From contig NC_089398.1 in NCBI RefSeq assembly GCF_003171515.1, positions 558,001 to 622,000 of the forward strand: 64,000 nucleotides of DNA, given 5' to 3'. Position 1 is the first letter of the stretch; each line of letters opens with the position of its first letter. Below are positions 44,614 to 53,565 of the stretch, one piece after another. The position numbers and the translations under genes are program-made. Under the pieces are notes generated by a model. It was not told the origin of the DNA. It searched no databases and saw nothing but the letters and a program-made list of their open reading frames with translations. The DNA comes from Pyrenophora tritici-repentis (lineage: Eukaryota; Ascomycota; Dothideomycetes; Pleosporales; Pleosporaceae).

Positions 44614-46549
44614 TCAAAGTTCCGACTGAGGCGCAAACTTATTTGAGTACTTGCTATCTAGTAGCTGGAGCAGGGCTATAGCGAGCTGTCCGTCGTCATC
44701 GTAGTCATGAAATGTGGCGTGTGGTCCTGGTCGGCCAGGGTTGCGGCTGTGAAAGTCCTGGACTGACTCTTTACAGCTGCGCAGGTTATGGTAGGGCTGC
44801 CATGGCTCTGACTGATCGTCGCCCACCCATTCCACCTTGTATTGCAGCAATCCACGCTCACCTGTGTGAGGGTCGACGAGATTGCGTCGTATGCGAGAGT
44901 CTAGGACTTGGGAGACCACGTATTCTGTGACTCCATCGTTGCCAAGGTGGACTTCGGGGGAGCGGCATCGCCTGGACGAGGTTGTCCGGGTAAGGCGTCG
45001 TCCTCGTACGGTTGTAGGAGCCATGGGTGGAAGGCTGGGAAGATAGCTTTAAGCTGAGGAGGGAGGTCTAGTTCGTAGGCCATGTTGTCAATGACCCGAG
45101 TGATCTGGTATGGCCCTATATTCTTGTGGTCTAGTGACTTAACTGGTCTTTCGGTTTTAATGTGGCGGGCGTTCAGCATCACCCAGTCACCCACGTCGAA
45201 CCGTGGTGCTGGGTATCGGTTCGCGTCTGCGAACTCTTTCATCTTGTCTTGAGCCCATAGGATTTGTTGTCGCAGGAAGGTACGCGTTGTGTCAATGCGC
45301 TGGGCGAGGGCATCAGCGTTCCGTTGCTGTTGGGCGATAGTAGGGTGGTTGTTAAGGGGGCGCAGAAGGTGAGCGGGCTCCAGTCCAGATCGCGGTTGGC
45401 GTCCCTTTGTGGCGAGGAACGGAGATAACCCGGTAGCTGTGCTAATGGCCGAATTGGCTTCAAATTCTGCTAAAGGCAATAGCTGGGCCCAATCCGTCTG
45501 TAGGTAGTTAACGTACGCCCTTAGGTATTGTTTGAGATCGGCGTTTGCATTCTCGGTCTGACCGTCGGTTTCTGGGTGATGGAGGTAGAGAGTTTAGGGT
45601 GCGTTCCCACCTGGGCACACAGGCGATTCCAGAAATGTGACGTGAATTGGCGGCCCCGATCTGATACAAGAGTCCTTGGGTATCCTTCCTCTTTCCAGAT
45701 GTATTCCATAAACTTGTCAACGACTGTAGGCACCTCTAGGTTTTCCATTGCAATGAACTTCTTCATTTTTGATAGACGGTCAACCACGACCATGATGTGT
45801 TGGTAAGAGTGACCACACCAGGTTGACTTAGGCAGTGGGGTGATGAAGTCGATGGATATGTCATCCCAGTACTGAGTAGGGACAGGCAGCGGGTGAAGCA
45901 AACTATGTTTGGCGGTGCGGTTAACCTTAGAGCGTTTACAGGTTAGACAGTTGTTGGTAAAGCGCGCAATTGTGTTCGTCATGCCCTGCCAGTAGTACCA
46001 CTGGCTTACTTGTTGGTACGTCGTCGTGCGACCTCCGTGGCCGCCCGGTAGGCTATTGTGGATGTGTGCGATAATCCTCGTACGGAGTTTCTCACTGAAG
46101 GGGACGACAAGACGCCCGTTGCCAATAAATAGCTTGCCGTCGTTGCTGGCTTCTAGGTCGGCTAGTTCCATCCGAATGCCTTCCGCTATGAGGTAATGTG
46201 GGATACGGCGGTCATTATTCGTATGTCCGATAGGCGTAGTGTGGAGAGAATCTTTGCGTTGGGGGTTGCCTTGCGCATCGTTCTCCCAGAGGTCGAAGGT
46301 GGTCACGTTATCCTCGCGAGGAATGACGTAGGACGTAGAGGGCTGTCGCTCGAATTGCGCACGCTCGTAGGCGTGTTCAACTAGGGGTTCTAAGGACGCG
46401 GCGGGTCCAGGTGAGAGCCACGCTTCAGAAAAATAATCAGTGTCGACTTCGGCCTGAGACTGGCGCGAGTAGCGGCGTTGCTCGCTCATTAATGGGTAGC
46501 GTATGCCCAATGGGCTGCTCAAGTCGGCGCGATGGTCTATGAAGGCCAC
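44614..46549 (-). pseudogene. Chromovirus integrase and chromodomain, two frameshifts
   Basis: The integrase part begins near 46549 and shows the HHCC finger (HIHNSLPGGHGG ... CLTCKRSK) and core (SIDFITPLPKS, VSDRGRQFTS). At about 45577-45586 one base is missing and the Glu-containing E-T-D-G-Q-T-E-N block continues in another frame to LPLAEFEANS and a GPY-like module (IGPYQITRVIDN). A second missing base in a run of C at 44956-44960 shifts into the chromodomain (EYVVSQVLDSRIRR ... LLQYKVEWVGDDQSEPWQP). The chromodomain marks the chromovirus branch of Gypsy. Both shifts are single-base losses, so the protein is inactive unless they are sequencing errors. Confidence 0.9.
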
Positions 46550-47055
46550 GCCCTTCTTGCGCGTAGTGATTGTGGTCGGAAGCTCGTCGTCAGAGTCGTC
46601 GGAAATGTCCAGTGGCTGCTGTACACTATCGGTGTGGCCGAGGGAGGGGTAGCGTCCTGGAATGCGTACGTCCCTGTCGAAGAGGTTGTTCTTGCCGTGT
46701 GCTCGGGGAGGCCGCTGGCGCGACGCTCTAGGGTTTCTTTGGTCTGGGAGGTGGGCGCCGTCGCACGCGAAGGCTGTTCGGGGGCTGAGTTCTCGTGGCT
46801 CTCGTCCATACGGGAGCGGTTCATGGTTGCGGCCGTCTCTCGCATGAAACGAGGGACGCCGAGGGCAGGATTTCGGTGTTCTGTAGTGCTGGGGCGAGTA
46901 TCGCGCGATGTCTCCTCAGTGAGGAGTTCCACGATCTCGGGGTGAGGGGAGTCACGAGCCCCCAGAGGGTTCATGACTTGTTCGACGGGGCGCTTCTCGT
47001 GAGGCGCACCGTTGGGCCAGTGTTCGGTGACTGCAATTACGTGTAAGGGTCTCAC
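46537..47055 (-). pseudogene. Chromovirus gag remnant
   Basis: An open frame of about 170 codons beginning at the 5' LTR boundary, hydrophilic and rich in Thr, Ser, Pro and Glu, as is usual for the N-terminus of such gag proteins. It stops where the internal deletion joins it to sequence upstream of integrase. No capsid core or zinc knuckle remains. Confidence 0.6.
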
Positions 47056-47249
47056 ATAGGTCAGGTATTTGAAACTGTGTTGAATTACAAAGTAATTGCA
47101 GTGCAGAGCTTGTAAGAAGCTCTGCGCGGAATATATCTAAGTGGGGGTGTGCATGGGCCACCAAACAGGTGGCTCGTGCGCGAACATCAAAACAACGCTA
47201 AGGCATCTGGCAGGTGGCCTGTGCGGGGCAACGGCCCAAAACCATCACA
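47042..47249 (-). mobile_element. Chromovirus 5' LTR
   Basis: A 208-bp LTR, the 5' copy in element orientation, by eye identical to 44387-44594, indicating recent insertion. Confidence 0.92.
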
Positions 47250-50200
47250 ATTAGGGAACTGAGTGAGCGAAATCGTTGTTGTATTAAGAACAGCGAAGGA
47301 CTAGCTATATAGGTGCGGGGTGAAGCCTAGAAGAGGCTAGCCCCTAAGCAGAAGGAGCTAGTCCTATAAGAGGAGAGCTAGCTGGTGAGAAGTGAATGCA
47401 TAGAGACTGGCTTGCCCGGCCGACAGGGATCACAAGCTAAGCGAGATAGGGGTCCAAGATAACTATCTTCAACACCAAAAACCTTCTCTTAATACGACAC
47501 TACTCGCCTTACAACTCGTTAATAATAAATCAATCTAACTAATCAAATCAATCAATCTGACCTTCGCAAGTTGATTTGATTAGCTATTTTGAAAAGCTTA
47601 GATTGAGTTGATTGAGTTGGTAAAAACTCCAAATGACCAATCAAATCAATCAATCTGACCAATCTGGATTGATTGTTGCGGAGTCTGAATACATTCGAGA
47701 TAGCGATAAGAAAGAGGTGTATTACTGCCATGAGTGCAGGGTTGGGAAGAGCAAGCAAGAGTTGTTTGTCATCAATGGCACTTCTAGGATCCGGAATCAC
47801 CTGGAACAGAAGCACCAGATTGATCCCCAGAGTGGCATCAAGCGAAAGGGTTCTGTACGGAAGTCTATAATCGACCAGCAAAAGGATGGGGCTGCTTCCA
47901 GCATCTTTTTCTGGAAGGAGTCAGTAGAGAAGTTTAAAGAGCTTCTAATTCGTTGGATTGTGTACTGCCATATCGCCTTCTTTCAATTAGAGAACCAGTA
48001 CTTTCGTGAACTACTCCTCTTTTTAAATCCGGCACTACTCAACCACCTCCCGAAGGCTGCGAAGACTATCCGAAGCTGGGTAATGAATGCATTCATATCG
48101 AAGAAGCAACAGCTTAGGGAGGACCTACACCATTCACGGAGTAGGATCTCTATCTCCTTTGATCTCTGGACTTCACCAAACCCTTACGCTATCCTAGGCG
48201 TCGTCGCTATGTGGATTGATACTACCGGCATGCGACGTGTTACCGCTTTAGGTATGCGACGTATATACGGCGAACATACTGGAGAGAATCTTGGATCGGT
48301 GGTCCTTGAATTGCTGGAAGAATACGACATTAGCGGAGATCAGATTGGATACTTTATGCTGGATAATGCCTCGGCAAATGATACCGCTGTTGAGTTTATA
48401 CTCAAGGATCTCTGCCCATGGATGAAGTCAAAACAACGTCGTCATCGCCGGCTGCGTTGCTTGGGCCATGTCATCAACCTCTGTTGCCAGGCGTTCCTTA
48501 TGGGGCGAAACTGTGAGAAGTATCTTGCGAAGCTGGAGAAGCATCATCAACGTGGCGACTATACGAAGGTGGAAGAGCTCTGGAAGAAGTTCGGATGTTT
48601 GGGTCGTCTTCACAACCTGGTGCGATACATCAGGCTTACTCCACAACGGCGTGAGGAGTTTGCTACAATTATTATCGGCGGAGATCTTTCGCAATTCGAC
48701 GGGCTTGAGCTTATCCAGAACAACTCGACCCGCTGGAACTCATGGTTTTATTCGATTACACGTGCATTAAATGTTCGAGAACGTTTAGAGCTCTTCTCGG
48801 CTCGTCATGTACCTGGAAAGGGCTCCGTAGGGATCGCGAACTTTAAGCTTGATGGACAGCACTGGTTTGAGCTTGAAAAGATTGAACTCGCTCTCAAAGA
48901 CTTCTATGCTGCAACTTTGCTTTCTGAAGGTAAGAAGACGTCACTTGCGGACTGGTTTTCAACTTTGGACTGCCTTCTCCGGGAGATAAGCGAGACGAAG
49001 GATCACTACCACGACATCCACACTGAGGACGATAACAACTTTACATGGAAGTACCTTCAAGGCTGCGCTGATGCTGCTTGGTTAAAGTGCGTTGAGTACT
49101 ATAACAATCAGCAGCTGAATTGGCAAAATCGATTCCCTGAAGATACTGACCTTCCACCGGCATATTATGCGGCTCAAATCCTTGATCCATATCGCAAGTG
49201 GGGATGGTTCAGGCAAGAGTGGGTTCTTCATGGCGACGAAGAGAAGAAGAGGTGGTTTGAAAACGCACAATTAGCGGTGAAGCATCTCTGGGAGACAGAG
49301 TATAAGGGAAGGTACCCTGTCGAGATGCTGCCACCACCAGCCAGGAAGGAGAGAGATCCTGACCCAGCATTTGATCGCCAGCGGGAACATAAGCGCATTC
49401 GAATAGACGCTCCAGTTTCTACAACTGATTTGTATGAACAATACATCTCTACTGACCGGCTTCATAACGAAGAGGCAGGTTGCAATGAGGCTATTGCGTA
49501 CTGGCTATCTCGCTACGACTCCCAACGAGATCTCGCTCGCTTCGCTCTAGACATGTTTGCGATCTCGCCTATGTCGGATGAATGCGAACGTCTTTTTAGT
49601 AGCGCGAAGCTTACTATCGTCGATCGCCGTGGTAGGCTGAAGGCAGATATTATAGAAGCGTGCGAGTGTCTCCGGGCCTGGTATGGAAAGCCCCAAGCTG
49701 AGGGGAACAGCGATATCGAGGATAGTGAGAACGAAGACGACTAGATTGACAGTCAGTAGTAAAACACATTTCCTCGGCTTCCTTCTTTGCTTCAGCCTCA
49801 TTCTTGGCGGTCTTGTTGGTCGGACCGGTCTGGTCGGACCGGTCCTTATGTAAGCACCTGGTCTGGTCTGGTCTGTACCCTCAGACCAGACCAGACCAGA
49901 CCATTCCGATCACTGTATGCGTGTACAGGCCCTGCCTCGGTGGTCTTTGGTACCGCATACACGGCACTGCTGTTTGCAGTGTTTGTGGCTTTCCTCGTGC
50001 TTTGGAACCCAACACACGATACACTTAGATAATTGTCTATTGATATAAACGTTGAACATCTCTTTTCCGAACTTGTTTTCCAAGATGAATTCATCGAGAT
50101 AGGGACCGGAGGGTGGCAGAAAGTTTTCGACTGGAGCCTCGAACTCTTGTAACGGTTGGACCGTCGTGATGTTGTTGGGGGCTGTCTCAATTCGCATGTT

Positions 50201-50505
50201 GAATAGTTCCAGCTCACGTTTAGTCGGCAGCTCGTTTACGCATACCGGGTCAGCCATTGTTGTGTATGCAGTGCTATTGCACCACCTTGTCACTCTTCAA
50301 GCACGTGTAAGATTACAGTACATGAGCCAAGGGTACTCATTATGTCTCAAGCATACTTGAAGCAGTGTTGAAAGACGAAAGTTTGGTGTTACGTACACTC
50401 TACGCCGCCAGGCGTCCTCCTCGTGGTCGATGCAAGTGCATTGCGCAGTGGGTCTGGAACAGTATCTCTTCGTCCGTACACCGCTTCAATGTAGGGTGAA
50501 ACCAT

Positions 50506-51871
50506 CGTGAGGCAAGCGGGTGTGCGGGTGTGTGGGTGTGTGGGTGCGCTGGATGGTATGGGTGCGCTCGCTGCGAGAGTGGGAAATCTCAAAACAACTT
50601 CAAGATCATCACGATGGAAGTGCGTAGAAGTGGCGCACCATTAGCCGAGACTACTGGTGTGCTTTTGGACTCTCTTTCACCGTCTGAACTTGTTTAAAAT
50701 TTGCTGTCGGCTGATGCTCGCCGCCTTGCCGCGACACGAGAGTAGCAAACGCCCTAGTGAGCTACGACGCGCAACAGACAATAGTTCTCGCGCAATTAGA
50801 TGCGCACGGTATGCATGCATCCTACATGCGATCAAGATACATGAAGATAAGCCCAAGATCTTCTCAAAGAACTTCCAGGTGGTTGCAGTTGGTCGCACGA
50901 GAACGAGGCAACATCTTGCACTTCGAAAAATGCAGACCAGCCAGCATTAGTTCGCAATGACGGGAATGCATGCTGAGAGATTCTTACAATCCCCAGCTCA
51001 CTCGCGCGAGGACAATGCGGTTGGTTGGACATGTAGTCAGGTTTTCCCTTAGGTGTGGAAGACAACACAAGGCACCTCTTAGACATCCAAAACACGACAA
51101 ACATGACAAGCATATCCTAAACATTAACCCCATCGCGTCGGCTGGTCGTTCAATATCGTGGGGCGCAAACTTTGAGGTCATGGATTCTATATGAGGAAGT
51201 GTCTTATGGCTAGGAAATTTTTCGAGAAGGCGGTGGACGGTATTAACGGTGCGTTGCAGAAAAAAGGGTGGTGGTGTAGGTCTGAAGAAGACATGTAGTC
51301 GGCAATCGGACGTTGAGTTTGACGCCAAATTAGTCATCCCATCTCCACTTTCCTGCCGCACAAGCCGCAAACATCATCGATGCACTACAAAACTTGCGTT
51401 TATCTACTTTTGAAAATATGTCCAATGCCCGCATGACTTAGAGGGTCGCCACCTAACATTTCTCACCCGCTTTGTGTATCCATAGCTTCTCGTCTGCTAG
51501 CAATTGATATTATTTCCCACTTTTTGTAGCTCACATCCCTACCCTACACGCGAAAGTTCCGGGTACTCTAGATATCTATGTATCTATTTCTGGCACGAAT
51601 TCTCTAACATGCATCGCGGCATATAAGGCTAGGACAGGTATTTTTCTTAGCCACCTGGAGAGATGTGCGCGACCTATGATGTGAGAACTTAGTCACTTCT
51701 TGGGCGATGCCTCACACATGAAGCACTTGTTTGTTCACCGGAAATAATTCTATTGACTCTCGCAGTACCTTCTGCATGCCTCATTCCCTAGCTACGTGGC
51801 TATTACACACATCCGTGGTCTTGTTTCAAAGCTCTTTGTAGCATTTGGTATTGATTATGTCTAGTGATATT
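50506..51871. other. No recognisable gene
   Basis: Upstream of zinc-knuckle gene 2. Short frames on both strands (such as 50984-51370) lack convincing composition. A GTGTGGGTGTG-type repeat lies at 50520-50550. Confidence 0.5.
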
Positions 51872-52021
51872 TGTAGCGGTGTGAGGAGAAGAGGACTGCG
51901 TTGCATTGTGTAGCTATGGAGGAACTGCAGCTATATAGGTGTGTGTGATGAGAAAGTGTGGTAGCGATAGCCGTACCCAACTCTCACCCAAGTCGGTCTT
52001 GGCAAGGCCCAAACCGTTACA
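51872..52021 (-). mobile_element. Solo LTR related to Copia C
   Basis: A 150-bp segment starting TGTAGCGG and ending CCGTTACA, flanked by a perfect 5-bp duplication ATATT (51867-51871 and 52022-52026). Read on the minus strand it begins TGTAACGGTTTGGGCC like the Copia C LTR and shares blocks such as ATATAGCTGC and CATAGCTAC, with moderate divergence. It is an older member of the same family. Confidence 0.93.
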
Positions 52022-52153
52022 ATATTCCAAAGAGACGATGCTTCCAGTATCACTCAAGAAATCGCCGTTTTGCCTTGACCATGTCTTTATACTACTCATG
52101 AGCTTCTATTCCTGCGGCATTTTAGTGTTCTTGCAAGCGCTCGAGTTTGCCAA

Positions 52154-52422
52154 ATGTGCGCGAAGGTACCGCTCGATGTAGATATTGGTTACGATAGTTT
52201 TGTTGCATCGCCGCCATCAACCATGTTCGACTTCGTCGACAACAAAGAGGTTTATGAGAATGTCGTGAACGAAAATCTGATGCTAACACGCGAGCTAGCA
52301 GTATCTCAGCAAGAGACTGAGCGCGCCAAGAAAGCGTGCCGTGATCTCGCGGTCTGAACGTACAACGAGCGGGAGCGTCTGATGCGCGAGTTAGCGGCTA
52401 AGTTGCAGGAGAAAAGAAACCA
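52154..52422 (+). pseudogene. Coiled-coil gene fragment with a TGA
   Basis: The frame reads MFDFVDNKEVYENVVNENLM and LTRELAVSQQETERAKKACR, hits TGA at 52355-52357, and continues TYNERERLMRELAAKLQEKR before another stop. The TGA fits CGA-to-TGA. It resembles in style the other broken coiled-coil genes of the window; the family is unknown. Confidence 0.5.
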
Positions 52423-52610
52423 CTGATCGAGACCGAGGTAGAGGAGGATTAAGGCTACGCGTCTCCAGCGGCAGATCGAGGTAGACAGCCAAGGCTACTT
52501 GTCCTCAAAGGCAGGATGAGAAATAAAACACATCCATCAATCGATACATCTTTTTTCACATATCAATACTACAACATATATTCAAAACAACATCACGCTA
52601 CAGCACATAA

Positions 52611-52766
52611 TGTAACGGTTTGGGCCATGCCAAGACCTATTCTGGTACAAGTTGGGTACTGCTCTCGCTACCACACTTCGTACATCCCACATTCATATAT
52701 ATAGCTGCCCTCCTTCATAGCTACTCCGACAATGCAATCCCCCTCTTCCTCGATCCCACCGTTATA
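52611..52766 (+). mobile_element. Copia C 5' LTR
   Basis: It starts TGTAACGG and ends CCGTTATA; the 3' LTR ends CCGTTACA, so the only difference is C-to-T in a CpA context that destroys the terminal CA. A CATATATATAG box at about 52693 is the probable TATA element. Confidence 0.95.
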
Positions 52767-52780
52767 GTTATGAGCCCGGC
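52767..52780 (+). promoter_or_regulatory. Copia C primer-binding site, half-tRNA-iMet type
   Basis: The LTR is followed at once by GTTATGAGCCCGGC. Its core TTATGAGCCC is complementary to GGGCUCAUAA, the anticodon stem-loop of eukaryotic initiator methionine tRNA, not to a tRNA 3' end. Drosophila copia and yeast Ty5 prime this way from a cleaved half-tRNA. Confidence 0.75.
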
Positions 52781-52890
52781 TTGCCGTTAATCGACTGCAT
52801 TCACATCCCGCTTTAGTTAAGACTTACTGTTATAATTAGTCTAACAGTAGACGTCTATCTTAACGACAGCAGTTATCATCAGCTATCGCC

Positions 52891-53544
52891 ATGGCTACGA
52901 TGAATAGTGATCTTCTGATCACGAAGACGACGGTGATTCTCGATCAACCGTCAGATTGGCAGAAGTGGATCTTCCTGCGCAAAGATAGCGCGCAGCGGAA
53001 CGATCTATGGGCGTACGTTAACCCTAACGTTGCGACAGAAACAGTACTCAAGCTCGAAGATGAGAAGCCTGCGAAGAAAGAAGCAGGAGTTTTCTACGGA
53101 CGAGGCCGAACGGCCGGCATGGTTTACGACCTCGAGCATCTCGATGAGCACGAATACCGGAAGTACTCAGCCTGGTACACTAGTTACCAGAAGGAACTAA
53201 CAAAGTTCGAAAAGAAAGAACTCGCTTTAAGGCAGTTCAACAGCGAGATCGCGACAACGATCTCAGAGCGTCGACTTCATTGGATCATGAATCTAGATAC
53301 GCCGCACGCACGATTGAGGAAACTCAAGAACCAGCTCTGTCCATCGACAGCAGAGCGAGAGACTCAGCTACTCTCGCAATACCTGGCGCTTCGCAAGATG
53401 CCAAAGCGCGCCAACATTGAATCCTGGCTTGATAGCTGGGAGGAGCTCCTTGAGCTTATGGCCGCGGCTGAGATGGCAGAAGTGAAGGGTACAAGGGCAC
53501 AGCGGGACTTTCTCGACTCGGTGCAATCGACTGATGATTCATAG
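52891..53544 (+). CDS. Copia C Gag (N-terminal part)
   Basis: 217 codons from ATG 52891 to a TAG at 53542-53544. The content is typical of fungal Copia Gag: DWQKWIFLRKDSAQ, WYTSYQKELTKFEKKE, RLHWIMNLDTPHARLRKL, with no zinc knuckle in this part. The frame is the same as that of pol, and the sequence continues ATSQRISMIAKQEEGE after the stop, so the TAG interrupts one Gag-Pol frame rather than ending a separate gene. CAG-to-TAG is the simplest origin. Confidence 0.88.
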   Translation: MATMNSDLLITKTTVILDQPSDWQKWIFLRKDSAQRNDLWAYVNPNVATETVLKLEDEKPAKKEAGVFYGRGRTAGMVYDLEHLDEHEYRKYSAWYTSYQKELTKFEKKELALRQFNSEIATTISERRLHWIMNLDTPHARLRKLKNQLCPSTAERETQLLSQYLALRKMPKRANIESWLDSWEELLELMAAAEMAEVKGTRAQRDFLDSVQSTDDS

Positions 53545-53565
53545 GCTACATCACAAAGGATTAGC

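Larger units (their letters stand above)
44387..47249 (-). mobile_element. Internally deleted Gypsy chromovirus
   Basis: A 2863-bp element with two 208-bp LTRs (44387-44594 and 47042-47249) that look identical, starting TGTAAGGG and ending ATCACA, with 5-bp duplication ATTAG (44382-44386 and 47250-47254). The interior on the minus strand keeps the start of gag, integrase and a chromodomain, but protease, reverse transcriptase and RNase H are absent. It must have been copied in trans. Confidence 0.95.
41108..47687 (-). mobile_element. hAT-1b, second hAT-1 copy with four insertions
   Basis: Same termini as hAT-1a, flanked by the 8-bp duplication AATACATT (41100-41107 and 47688-47695). It contains a solo LTR, two MITEs and a deleted chromovirus. 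Subtracting these with one duplication each (177, 170, 170 and 2868 bp) from 6580 bp gives 3195 bp, exactly the length of hAT-1a. Confidence 0.97.
40859..49744 (+). pseudogene. hAT-3 transposase, split by hAT-1b
   Basis: Two parts, 40859-41107 and 47696-49744, join in frame to 765 residues when hAT-1b is removed. The N-terminus is Ser/Pro/Thr-rich. The junction falls in the BED-type zinc finger: GLQYI joins RDSDKKEVYYCHECRVGKSK, and the His pair is in IRNHLEQKH. The core shows ISISFDLWTSPNPYAILGVV and IGYFMLDNASANDTAV, and the C-terminus has ISPMSDECERLFSSAKLTI and the hAT dimerisation helix. It is a more distant branch than hAT-1 and hAT-2. The large 3' part (703 codons from 47633) is open, but its first codons come from hAT-1b terminal DNA, so the zinc finger N-terminus is lost. 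Confidence 0.93.
40597..49915 (+). mobile_element. hAT-3, hAT transposon carrying hAT-1b
   Basis: Inverted termini begin CAGTGATCGGAATGGTCTGG and continue into GGTCT-rich repeats; the flanking 8-bp duplication is TATGCGTG (40589-40596 and 49916-49923). Without the nested hAT-1b and one copy of its duplication the element would be 2731 bp. Subterminal palindromes of the GGACCGGTCC type occur near both ends (about 40690-40720 and 49820-49850), and a TATAAATA box lies at about 40722. It lies inside zinc-knuckle gene 2. Confidence 0.95.
36879..50505 (-). pseudogene. Double zinc-knuckle gene 2, broken by hAT-3 and hAT-2
   Basis: Pieces on the minus strand: candidate exon 1 50397-50505, then 49924-50292, 40475-40596 and 36879-37307. 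With both hAT elements and one copy of each 8-bp duplication removed, the last three pieces form one open frame, and with exon 1 the total is 343 codons. The knuckles are CIVCWVPKHEESHKHC and CRVCGTKDHRGRAC, the same spacing as gene 1, preceded by LPPSGPYLDE. After the hAT-3 site the protein reads ARYVWWKQRGHTP ... RELAYLFKAGIL, matching VHWTSQGHKP ... EQVYLILAGIL of gene 1. The C-terminus is a short coiled coil ending QTAKISR. Exon 1 and its GTACGT intron are tentative; the joined body is well supported. The gene cannot function as it stands. Confidence 0.85.

Noticed and set aside
6491..47687. The two hAT-1 copies as one assembly duplication
   Set aside because: They have different flanks, different perfect 8-bp duplications and copy-specific nested insertions, so they are separate insertions.
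50984..51370. Minus-strand ORF of 128 codons with several Cys
   Set aside because: The Cys spacing fits no motif I know, composition is not protein-like and overlapping frames are equally long.
53542..53544. Copia C TAG as programmed readthrough
   Set aside because: The following context (GCT ACA) does not match known efficient readthrough signals, and CAG-to-TAG mutation is simpler; other copies are needed to decide.
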